DNA from: Alitta virens
Taxonomy: Eukaryota; Annelida; Polychaeta; Phyllodocida; Nereididae
Reading direction: 5' to 3'
DNA: 64,000 nucleotides
Assembly (NCBI GenBank): GCA_932294295.1
Contig: OW028575.1
Span: forward strand, 41,326,753 to 41,390,752
The translations under genes and the position numbers were made by a program. Below the pieces are notes generated by a model, which saw only the letters and a list, made by a program, of their open reading frames with translations, had not been told where the DNA came from and made no database searches. This document shows, one piece after another, positions 10,492 through 20,689 of this stretch; position 1 is the first letter of the stretch, and the number at the start of each line of letters is the position of its first letter.

Positions 10492-12337
10492 TTCAATGAA
10501 ATAACACGAACATATCTCGGGATTTTCCCTGCTTACAAAATAGACTAAAAAAGATTAGATCAGCATTTATGACAAAATCTTTATGTATCCTGGTGTAGGT
10601 GCTGGCAGTACTGAGGACTAGCCAGTGGTTATGAGTCACAGATGAAGGCATTTATGAAGTCAAGTATTTGCCTATTGCTGCCAAGTGCCATAATATCAAG
10701 GCTTGTTTGCATTCTGTCAGATAAGGCCAATGATAGTGCAATGAACAGCCCCAGTTGATGTGGCAGGCATCCTTGCAATACTGACAATTACAATGGTACA
10801 GGATTTAGGATTAATACTTACTAATTGCCACAACTGGTCAAGAGATAGTTTTTATGGGGGTATCAGGGTGTCAAATATAATTAATAAATAGAGGTATAGG
10901 GTAGTCGGATAAAAAGTGTAATTATCCTATTTGATATTTTATAATTTACCAATTTGCTTCTAATTTATTAAGCGCCGTCAATCTGTCAGCTGTCAGACTT
11001 TTAGGGAATGCTTTAGTCATGGTTGGAAGAGTTTTTACAATAGGAAAAGAGAAGAAACTCGGTCTTCTATAAATGTTCTTGTATTATTTAGCCTGTAGTG
11101 TTCCATTATAAATCTAATGGTTTACAGGCGCTGATTCCTGTTCCACATTAAACAATAACTATAAAACAATATCCGAGACCGAGGTTTTAGAAAATACCAT
11201 CAGATTAGGTGTGGCATATTGCAACCTTCTAAGGTAATTGCATGCTAGAACTTAGAATTATTTTATTTACAACAACGAAAAAAAACATATATTTATACAA
11301 TAAATACCAGGGGAAAAATACCCCCCAAAAAAATGTACAAAAACGAAGAAAAAAAGACAGGGTTACGTGTTAAACTATCAATATTTGTGTTTTAAGTTGC
11401 TGAGGGAGACCCCTTCAAGGCCAAACGCCGCTATCAAGGGGACACCCTATTACACATTTAGGGCTGGAATCCCCTGCTTCAATATGAACATATTAACATG
11501 TCACTTTCCTTTTTTTCCTTCTTTTTTTTTCATGATTAGAAATATATAAATAGAAATTGGAATCAGAATAAGAATGCATCCATATTACAACTTTTCCAAG
11601 GATGAGTATATATATGAGTGATGAAATGAGCCATAAATGATATACACTAGTGCATGGTACCAAAGAGACACGTGACCAAAATGATTATCTTCCTTTCCAT
11701 CTGACTAAGAAGCTCATCAATTTATACATAGTTCTTGTGAATATTTGATGAAAATCACATGCTATGTATAATGAAACATTTTACAAATACATAATTTGAG
11801 AATTAAGAACCATAATATATTATGATAAAACACAGAACATTAGATAAAAATCACATGCTGTATACAATAGAGCATTTTACTCTCGAATGTTAACTGATAA
11901 GACCAGGAGTCCACACCATGTTAAGAATGCCTAGGTTAGGAATCGCACCCATGACTGTCGGAGAAATTGACCTGTACTTGGACCACTTAGTTGGTGGGTC
12001 AGCAAAAAGTCTGTTAATAACTGGCATGCACACATTACACAATTATGATTAATGATCTACTTTGTAGACAGACATAAAGCAAGCGATTATTTGTTTGATC
12101 TAAAACTTTACAGATCTGTACTGGTCCATAAATAAAGCTTTGAAAACTCAGATGAATACATGCTGTATCCTTGGACATCGCCATGACAGACTAATTTCAT
12201 AAAACAAATCGATGTCAACCTTGGAAATGACAATCTAGTAATGGTGGTCCTTATGTGGGATAAAATGGCAGATAGGACCCTCATTGTAGGACATTCTATT
12301 ACAAGCCAATTCCACCAAGGCTATGGACATGCTAATC

Positions 12338-12386
12338 AACCAATCAATCAATCAGTCAATCAATCAGTCAATCAATCAGTCAATCC
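12338..12386 (+). repeat. 12-bp microsatellite (CAATCAATCAGT)n
   Basis: About four units of CAATCAATCAGT, itself a variant of a CAAT tetranucleotide repeat. Confidence 0.8.
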
Positions 12387-12823
12387 CGAATGGATGATGA
12401 ATAACTGATGATCCATCAAACCATCAAACCAAAGTCAGATGTTACGATATCTATGCTGATGCAACTAAAACACCCCACTCATGGGGTAAACTTGCAAGCC
12501 TTATCTCATCATTACGTCTGCCAGCTGGTTATATAAGGTGACTAAGCTTTAGACAGTAGCATTAAATTGAGATGTTTCCTTTTCGTTTCTAAATTTCAAT
12601 GAGAGAGAGATGGCACTGAATGTGTTCATGCAGTGAAAGGAATCCAGTGCACATTCTGTCTATTGTTTTCTTCGCACTGTAACCACTGCAGGGATTGACG
12701 GAACAACGTACATTTTTTTGTAGAAAATTCAACATCATAATCAAAGAATTGTTTTCATGTACAATATAAAGAAATGCATGCTTTTATTCGAAGTCTTAAT
12801 TGTCATTAATCTGGTTACTTGTG

Positions 12824-13196
12824 GTGAAGGGGCTCTCCTCTCTCCTGTCTTGGAGATAATGACGTAATCGAGGCTGACCGGAAGTCGTCTTCAACGCTAC
12901 CACATCACGTGACTTATGGAATTCCTCATTATGGCCACCATCTTGAAATTCCTTTTATTTCAACAGTTGTAAGAAAGTTGGATTTTATCTTAAAAGTAAT
13001 AATACCAGAAAAAAAAAAAGAAAGCCACAGGCCGCCTCGTTGCTTCAAAAAGGAGAGCCCCTTCAGATTATGACACTGCCTTAATACCAGAGGCATTTCA
13101 AATTATTTTTTTCTGTATTTTAAGGGGCTGGAGGCGGAACAGGCTGGTATCCAAGACAGTCACGTGTCATGTGATGAGTGACGTAGCAGTGAAGAC
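12824..13196. promoter_or_regulatory. Candidate VAChT upstream regulatory region
   Basis: Two segment pairs are inverted relative to each other. GTGAAGGGGCTCTCCT (12,824-12,839) pairs with AGGAGAGCCCCTTCAG (about 13,051-13,066). GTCGTCTTCAACGCTAC...ATCACGTGAC (12,887-12,913) pairs with GTCACGTG...GTAGCAGTGAAGACGAC (about 13,159-13,199). CRE-like TGACGTAA/TGACGTAG and E-box CACGTG motifs fall in the arms. The region lies 370-740 bp before the VAChT ATG. Function is inferred from position and motifs. Confidence 0.35.
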
Positions 13197-13535
13197 GACC
13201 CCATAAAGTAGTTCGCCTCGGAAAGTAGTCCTGCGGAGGAAGACCCCGTGGTGTGTGTGGATGAACTGTGTAATTACAGCGCTAAGCAATCACAAGGAAT
13301 TGATTTGAGTTCATGAATATTTGAGGCAGTCAACAGCAAGTGGCAGTCTGGGCTAGTAGGTGGCCCCTCCCTTTGCCTTTTCGTTTATCATCCATCGATC
13401 GCCAGAGGACAAGTGTAATTGGCAAATGTCGTAGACAACATGGCTGCTCGATTGTCCCCACAATGCTAAGACAAACACCTCGCGGAGCATCCCTCTACCT
13501 GCTGTCTATTCAGTGAATCTATATAGCCCTTTCAG

Positions 13536-13563
13536 TGTCTAGCGCAATAATCAACACTCCACA
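13536..13563 (+). other. Putative VAChT 5' UTR segment
   Basis: A pyrimidine-rich acceptor-like sequence ends at AG 13,534-13,535 (AGCCCTTTCAG|TGTC). An in-frame TAG lies at 13,540-13,542, 21 nt before the ATG, so translation cannot begin further upstream. Splicing from the leader exon is inferred. Confidence 0.35.
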
Positions 13564-15384
13564 ATGAGGATCCCAATTCTCAACATTGACTTTCATGACA
13601 TCCATGATGCAATTGAGACCAGGCTCAATCTGCAGGACCCGGACAGACAGAGGAGGCTGGTCCTGGTCATCGTGTGTATTGCCCTCCTCTTGGATAACAT
13701 GTTATACATGGTTATTGTCCCTATCATTCCGATCTATTTACGTGACATGAAAGGCTACACAGCTCCAGCTGTTCAGAGTCAAGTGTTCACTTATGTAAAC
13801 CACACATTTGAGAATGGGACGATATATAACAGCACCAAAACACCAAAACTCCACCCTATGATACCATATTCGGGAACTACAGATGCCTCCATAGGAATAC
13901 TATTTGCTTCTAAGGCTATTGTTCAGTTATTAGTAAACCCACTGTCGGGTACATTAATAGATCGGATAGGATACGAGACGCCCATGTTGATTGGACTTAT
14001 CGTCATCTTCCTCTCAACCGCCATGTTTGCCTTTGGGGGAAGTTACACCGCTCTCTTCCTGGCCAGGAGCCTTCAGGGAGTTGGATCAGCCTTTGCGGAC
14101 ACCTCGGGCATGGCAATGATAGCAGATCGTTATACGGAAGAACAGGGTAGAAGCAAAGCCCTCGGCATTGCCCTAGCTTTTATCTCCTTCGGAAGCTTAT
14201 TTGCACCACCTTTTGGTGGAGTGCTTTACGAATTCGGTGGCAAAGAAATTCCTTTCTTAATACTTGCCCTGCTTGCTCTTCTTGATGGTCTGTTGGTGTT
14301 TTATGTGATGAAACCAGTTCGCTTAGAAAGGAACATGTTAAAGGCATCTGGAGACCACCCTAAGGGAACGCCTATCTGGCAACTGATCATGGATCCTTAC
14401 ATTGCAGTCTGTGCAGGAGCTCTAGTCATGGCCAATGTCTCGCTTGCTTTCTTAGAACCAACCATTGCGATGTGGATGACCACGACAATGAATGCCACAG
14501 AATGGGAGATCGGCTTAGTATGGCTACCTGCCTTCTTCCCTCATGTGGCTGGAGTTTACTTGACTGTGAAATTGATGAAGAAGTATCCGGAGCACACTTG
14601 GATAATCACAGGAATTGGATTGTGTCTTGAAGGATTCTCCTGTCTGCTTGTACCTTTCTGCACCAACTATGGGGCGGTGATTGTGCCCCTTATGATAGAC
14701 TGCTTCGGCATCGCCCTTGTGGATACTGCCATCCTTCCAACCCTAGGCTATCTGGTGGATGTTCGCCACGTATCTGTATATGGTTCAGTTTATGCCATTG
14801 CTGACATTTCTTATTCATTAGCTTATGCCTTTGGTCCAATTGTTGCTGGTAGTATTGTCGCGACAGTGGGATTTACTTGGTTGAATGTTGGCATATTCCT
14901 AAGTAATATCATCTACGCTCCACTTCTGCTCGTTCTTAGAAATGCCCACAAATACAAGCCTTTTGAGAATGAAGAGACCGTTCTGACCGAAAACATGCCT
15001 CCGGGAACCTACCAGACGTACATGAATGATGGAGGAACACCGAAGGAGGTCAACGAGGTGACATCGGGGATGATCACCAACCACCTGGAGCTCAGTTCGC
15101 GAGGACCTGAACTCAACCTGCAGTATTCACAAGGACCGCCTGAGTCTTACCAATCTGGGCAAAACGGCAGTGCCCCTCGATCCACCAATCCTTTCCACAC
15201 TGCAGCAGTCCAACAGCAACAATATCAACAGCAACAACAACCACAACAACAGGTACCACGCAGACCTCAACCTCCCCCTCCCACCTACAGAAATGTTCAA
15301 AGGACTTTGTCTCAAGAGCAACGAGCTCCAGTCCAGAACAGACTGGCAGACTCTGATTCTGACAATGACCTAAGGCAATACTAA
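13564..15384 (+). CDS. VAChT: Vesicular acetylcholine transporter (VAChT, SLC18A3/unc-17 type)
   Basis: The protein is a proton-coupled antiporter of the major facilitator superfamily that loads acetylcholine into synaptic vesicles. The 606-residue ORF is intronless. It has about 12 hydrophobic segments: TM1 spans residues 31-58 and contains the conserved Asp44 in LLLDNMLYMV. A large luminal loop follows with three N-glycosylation sequons (NHT 79, NGT 84, NST 89). The MFS loop motif NPLSGTLIDRIGYETP is at 125-140, and conserved acidic residues sit at Asp399 (GYLVDVRH) and Asp414. The start has A at -3 and an in-frame upstream stop. The C-terminal tail (about 462-606) is cytosolic, with a Gln-rich tract at 550-563, a PPPTY motif at 571-575 and an acidic end. 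The gene lies inside the ChAT 5' intron, the conserved cholinergic arrangement, which separates it from the other vesicular amine transporters. Family-level confidence is very high. Confidence 0.96.
   Translation: MRIPILNIDFHDIHDAIETRLNLQDPDRQRRLVLVIVCIALLLDNMLYMVIVPIIPIYLRDMKGYTAPAVQSQVFTYVNHTFENGTIYNSTKTPKLHPMIPYSGTTDASIGILFASKAIVQLLVNPLSGTLIDRIGYETPMLIGLIVIFLSTAMFAFGGSYTALFLARSLQGVGSAFADTSGMAMIADRYTEEQGRSKALGIALAFISFGSLFAPPFGGVLYEFGGKEIPFLILALLALLDGLLVFYVMKPVRLERNMLKASGDHPKGTPIWQLIMDPYIAVCAGALVMANVSLAFLEPTIAMWMTTTMNATEWEIGLVWLPAFFPHVAGVYLTVKLMKKYPEHTWIITGIGLCLEGFSCLLVPFCTNYGAVIVPLMIDCFGIALVDTAILPTLGYLVDVRHVSVYGSVYAIADISYSLAYAFGPIVAGSIVATVGFTWLNVGIFLSNIIYAPLLLVLRNAHKYKPFENEETVLTENMPPGTYQTYMNDGGTPKEVNEVTSGMITNHLELSSRGPELNLQYSQGPPESYQSGQNGSAPRSTNPFHTAAVQQQQYQQQQQPQQQVPRRPQPPPPTYRNVQRTLSQEQRAPVQNRLADSDSDNDLRQY
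15207..15255 (+). repeat. CAR (Gln) repeat within VAChT tail
   Basis: Mixed CAA and CAG codons encode an interrupted polyglutamine tract just before a proline-rich stretch. The codon interruptions should make it fairly stable. Confidence 0.85.
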
Positions 15385-17751
15385 ACACTAAGCACAATTA
15401 TGAATTATCCAACACCTTTATCATACACTACTTGTAGCTGTAAGAAGAGATTTGGTCATAATTATTTTGTCAACACTTGTGCTTGTGCTAGTCATGTTGT
15501 GTATTATTCAGAAGTGAAAGAGTGCCCTCTACATATTAGCAATAGCTCAATGACTTCGCATCATTATATTAACGAAACATCAACATTTAAACTATAAAGC
15601 ATTTATTGGAAATGCATGTTTATCATAGCCAAAGGTGATATACTCTTGGTGAAGCAAGTTTGACATTGACGCAGCTTCTCTGCAGTAGATTCGTACACAA
15701 CTCAAGCGAATAGCTTCACCGTTACATCAAACTGGAAGTCGATGTTAACTCGTCTCCAGCTGTAGTGAGCGAGTCTCTAGCGATAGTCTCGAACTCCATT
15801 ATTCCACAATATATTAGAGCTGCTTAATTGAGGCCAGTGGAGATCGTATTGTGATTACAGACCTCACTATAATTGGAAACCTTAAACTCCAGATTCCTCA
15901 GGCGACACGAGCTGTCATTTGGAAGGTTAGTACACAAGCGCAAGAAAACAGAGGACTGCTACACGTAAAAATGGGTATTGCAAGATTTCCTACATTCTAA
16001 TGGAATGCTCTCATGGTTCCACAATTTCCATGGTTGTAGAAAGGAGTACCACAAGGTGCAATTATCCAAACAGATTTATTTCACTGCGTCCAACTGGGGT
16101 TCAAATGCTATGCAGGTTGTTTTGTAAGCAGAGAGAAATATAGAAGTTAGAAGCACAGGACTTAGTGAGGTGAATTTGAATGTGTTATCTTTTAGTGCTC
16201 TTGGCTACATTTACTTCTTCAGTTAACTCAGTAATCTATAATGACTGTTCCAAGTAATATGGTTGAATTATGCATATTGAGAAGCAGGTGAATGCTCCAC
16301 CACAGGGATGAGATACACGTTTATTGCTCATTAGGTCTCATTAGGAGAGATGTTCTAGGATAATCGGAAATGCTCTGAAGGTATATCTGAGTACTAGTGA
16401 GTAGTCGTTTTTGTTGATGTAATATTGATCTAAGAAATATATTATACATTACAGATGTATATTGTGAATAAGTTATAGATATTATGAAACTTGATGCTGA
16501 ATGGTCTTATCGTCTAAGACGAGGTTGTGGGAGTTGAATAAATTTGTTCATTTTGTTGCATATTATATCGTTGAATATAGATTTGTTGATAGATAGACTG
16601 TGATTGAAAGGTCTCTTGTCCCTCCAGATTGGTTTCAATAGAGCTCCTAATAATCTTTATCTCATAATAGTTAAGGTAACAGGCTAATTAGAGGATAGTT
16701 TTAAACGTAATCTCCATCTATGTGGTTCTTTGCTGCAAACTTCTAAGCAATATAGGGTACTTTTTATCATCGAAATATTACATTTTCTGGAGGAAATTGT
16801 ACAATAGTTTCATGTAGGAAAAAAGTCAATGTCTGATGAAATATTACTTCAATACGATGTTCATGAATGAGTGCTCAGTATTTAATGCAGAGACTGACTC
16901 AGTCAGCTATATTTGAATTAAACTATATTGTTGTAAGATAAATATAAAAAGTGTACATTGACATAAAATCTGTACATTGACATAGAGATGTGATGTAGCT
17001 GAGTGTAATTAGACGTAGGGAATTTAGGCCATGGAGGAAGTGTAGTGATATTAGGTTATAAAAAAAGATTGTAAGTGAAGTAGAACGATTAACTTAATTC
17101 TACTTTAATGCCTATAGTGTGATGACGAGCAATATATCTGCATTAAATCTTCTCTTGTTGTTGTGATGCTCTGCAATTCAGTCACAAACGATGAGCATGT
17201 CGGTAAATGGGTGTTGTAGATGTCAAACCATATTGTGAATATAATGCAAATAAGGCATGTCATGTATAAAAGTATATATAGAATTAAAGCTGTATTATAT
17301 TCATAATGTTATATATCATATATGGACTGCTGATGCAGTCACTGAAGAGAGTTACTATATTATTGGACAAGATGTCTGAGGTTGTGATTGTTCCATTGTT
17401 CCATTGTTTGATTGTTCTATCGCTAGGGCACGTACTGGTGCCAGAATGGACTAAACATTATGTTTGATTTGGTCGAGATTCACTGTTAAAAAATGTCCTG
17501 TTGGTTTTTGTGGAATATTGTTGATTTTACTGCAAAACTGTTTTCAGAATATCTCACGAAGTAGGCTGTAGTTAGAGTGAGTATCTAGTGATTTATTGCA
17601 CATTCAGGTTTCTTTCCCCAGCCTTTAATTTGTTGGTTTGTTGTTATCTGTTAATGATGTTCTAGAACATATTGTTTCTAAAGGCATAACCACTGTAGTA
17701 TAGGAAGCAAAACTCTAAAAAAAAAAAGCACTGTGAAAAATGTGCAATAAA
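15385..17751 (+). other. Probable VAChT 3' UTR
   Basis: About 2.4 kb of AT-rich sequence without splice-supported exons runs to an AATAAA at 17,746-17,751 followed by GT-rich sequence. It is a plausible long 3' UTR of the single-exon transporter. No transcript evidence is available, and other AATAAA-like sites could be used. Confidence 0.4.
17746..17751 (+). terminator. Candidate VAChT poly(A) signal
   Basis: AATAAA in the context TGTGCAATAAAAGCG, with T/GT-rich sequence about 20-50 bases downstream. Confidence 0.35.
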
Positions 17752-18540
17752 AGCGAGTATGAAGAATGAGTGATGTAGTTGTTGGTTAATCTGATAAGCA
17801 AAAAAAGTTTTCCTCCGTGTTAACTAAGTTCAACATGGTGCAATTCTAACATACGATTCTACCTGTCAATTCAATGAATGCTACATGACAGGCAAACAGA
17901 TAGAGAGAGAAAATGCAACAAGAAGTGCAGAGAGAGAAAACAAATGATAGAACCTTCAATTGCCTTCTTCTGGTACAGTGTAGTAAGTAGCTGCATTTTA
18001 CCTGAACACTTCGTAATCTTATGGAACACTGTTTGCTGCAACCTTTGTACCAACAGTACTGCATGCAAGGGAAATATTTTAATAGTAATGTTTCACAAAA
18101 ATAAATGCATTCATGAGTGTCAACGATTCCTTTTATGACAGTTCTACATCTTAAAAGTTTTTTTTTTTGTTCATCATTTACCTAGGACTATATTTTGCTA
18201 TACACCACTGTTCATCAAGGGCTATATGCTGCTAAATCCGCTATCCATATCTATTCCCAGGTGTCCAGAAATATGGCAATTAAAAGTCAAATGTAGGCTA
18301 ACCATTCTTGTAGTAGTTTCTGCATCTACATTGACCACCCAAAGGTATAGTTTCTGCTCCAGGTAGAATCTATTAGCTAATCATATCTTAAGTCAGCCAA
18401 TTTAAAAAAGCTGTACTAAATATGTACACATTGTGATATACAATATACCACATTAAAATAAGGTGACTTTTTTCTCAGTGCTGAGAAGTCATGTATTATG
18501 ATGGTACATTCTCTCACAGTTTTCTGTTAAACTCCCAAGA

Positions 18541-18720
18541 TAGATAGATAGATATATATGGAAAGTGTAGCCCTCTAAGGCAAGTTCTTGCTGCTAGCGA
18601 GGGTTGATTGATGAGGTGAGAGAGAGAGTAGGAGCCCACCCATGTTACCCATTTACCCCACCGAGTACAAGGGACCGCCAATTTAATGTTGCTCATGAAG
18701 GATGCCCAAGAGTGATATTG
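18541..18720. repeat. (GATA)n-associated interspersed repeat, copy 1
   Basis: A short AGAT run followed by ATATGGAAAGTGTAGCCCTC, CTAAGGCAAG, GAGGGTTGAT and GGTGAGAGAG blocks matches the copy at 61,539-61,790 in order and orientation. Class unknown; it may be a retroposon whose opposite-strand tail is (TCTA)n. Confidence 0.6.
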
Positions 18721-19379
18721 GTGCAGTAATTATTAATTAATGCCAGTATTAGGCCTATTTAATAACCCCTGTAATAACATGTCGTGGGCCTCCTCGTAGC
18801 AAGGATGGTAATTAATAATTTTTTTAATTATATGTTCATCCCACACATGCATAGTGAGATACAATTCATGGTGTATAGTATAAAAATACTGGTAATTAAA
18901 ATATATTGTAAACGTTATAAAACTTTAAAAACATAACAGATAAAAACAAAAGTGAATAAAAACATAAGTGGGATGAAAACCTTAAAACCACATATAGTGA
19001 CACAGGGCCCCATGCACGTGTTGCAGTCATTGAATAAATTGTTTTATCTTAAAGATGAATAATCCATTCCGCAAACGTGGTCAACACACGCAGAAATTAT
19101 TATTAATTCCCAAATTTGCAGCTTGTAATTTCTAGAAAACTAATTCCAACTTTATGTGGAATGAGACAGTTGCCACGAACACTGAAAAATAAGCATTGTC
19201 ATACTGGGAGACAATGGAATGATTATTGAAATTAATTTAAATGTCAGCTGCCTGTCATTAAAAGAGACACTGCCGCCAGAAGTTGACGTTGGGGCAAATT
19301 AACATCCCATCAGGAGCGGGATACTAGTGATGTGGACAGCCGGAAATAGCTTCCTCCGAGAGTAATTAAGCGATTGGAC

Positions 19380-19515
19380 CAGCAAAATGGCGTCTTTTGA
19401 TGTCTCGCGTGACCTGTGACGTCATCTTGTGCTCTCCGTGATTAGAGGCAACTTTAAGGAAGGGGTGCGAACGAGCAGCGAATGATGCCCCGAGGCCACG
19501 TGATCATGAATGACT
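19380..19515. promoter_or_regulatory. CRE/E-box island in the cholinergic intron
   Basis: Within 135 bp are GTGACGTCATC (full CRE palindrome TGACGTCA near 19,419-19,426) and a CACGTG E-box (near 19,498). The segment is GC-richer than its flanks and about 1.1 kb upstream of the ChAT start exon. An enhancer role is inference only. Confidence 0.28.
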
Positions 19516-20578
19516 CCACTGATGTCCTAGAGGCAAAGATAGCTTTGTTTCGTCCTTCCAATTCAACTTTTCTTCTAGTTCTGATTCCATTGCCTTCAGG
19601 GACATTAACTGGCATGTGCATTGGTCTGAATGAAAAGAAAAAAAAATCAAACTGTAATTTAATTAAAATGTTTTTAAATGGACACAATCAGACAAGAGAT
19701 GTTTTATGAATGTCCAGATGTAATTTAAGACAAAAATGAAAGGAAAATCATCGGAATAAAAATAGAATTCATTTCAAGTCATTATTTAACATAAAAATTA
19801 ATTATTGCATGACTTAAAACTAAAACTAAAACAAGTAAAGAATGAAATGGATTTCCTGACATTAAAAAGACAAAATTTCTCTATAATGGCAAATATTGCA
19901 CTTCAATTACTGCAGACAATCCGCAAATGCCTGTGCATCCACCATTGAAACAAACCAATCATGTCTTCTCTGCCTTCCAAATATTTGGTCGCGTGAGTCA
20001 TGTCAATTAGATTTTTAGGCCCCAGCACATGCCCAGTCCTCATTGGTGCATATAATAAGTGAGTTATTCCTGTTGGTCTCCTGGCTGGTGATGCGCTGCT
20101 CTCAGCTGCTGAAGCTGGCATCTCTTGTTCCCAAGAAATTTCCTCTTCAATTTTCTGTCCTTGATATGATTAGCAATGTCAGGCCGTCCAATAGATCGCC
20201 CAATTCCCAACAAATTTCTCGCTCGATTCCCAAGTTCCCCAAGGATGCATGCAACACTGCTGAAGTCTGGTTGATAAGTCACCTTGGTGGTTTTCAAACT
20301 TAGATGACTTAAATATTATCTTAGGTTAATAAATGTCCTACTGTTCATTTGAATGATCAGTTTTATCGATACTATTTCATATCAGAAACATATGACCTTG
20401 GGCACCTGCCACACTGATTTGATTTGGCATGATGGACATTGATGAAAACGATCAATACATTCAATATTTGATATGAAAGAAAAGACAATTTAGTTTACGC
20501 AAAACTTAAAATGATAAATACCACTTTGAAAAATGGATTATGTCTGCAGCATTAACATTATATAAATATTATTTTAGG

Positions 20579-20689
20579 ATGGAGGTGAAGCCCAGCATCC
20601 CCATCAAAAGGTCTCCTCATCCCATCAGAAGATATGTGGACAAGGTTGCCTCCAAGGACATAGAAGAATACCCGGAATGGGATTTGAAG
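20579..20689 (+). CDS. ChAT: ChAT coding exon 1 (start codon)
   Basis: 37 codons starting [10 protein letters not shown]. The acceptor is TATTATTTTAG at 20,576-20,577 and the donor is AAG|GTAAGA. It ends in phase 0. It encodes a basic N-terminal extension that is poorly conserved across ChAT proteins. Confidence 0.88.

Larger units (their letters stand above)
8611..13535 (+). other. Intron between leader exon and VAChT
   Basis: About 4.9 kb with no coding exon. It contains a degenerate three-unit tandem repeat (9,996-10,270), a 28-bp duplication (10,436-10,491), a 12-bp repeat (12,338-12,386), and inverted segments with CRE-like and E-box-like motifs (12,824-13,196). TGACGTAA or ACGTGACGTAA motifs near 9,748 and 9,810 may be regulatory. 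Confidence 0.45.
17752..20577 (+). other. Intron sequence between VAChT and first ChAT coding exon
   Basis: No coding exon seen apart from the ChAT exon at its end. It contains the (GATA)-associated repeat at 18,541-18,720 and a GC-richer island around 19,380-19,515. The island holds TGACGTCA (CRE palindrome) and CCACGTGATC, candidates for an enhancer. Confidence 0.4.

Noticed and set aside
15113..15397. Antisense ORFs opposite the VAChT tail
   Set aside because: They are reading-frame shadows of the Gln/Pro-rich coding sequence, with no independent signals.
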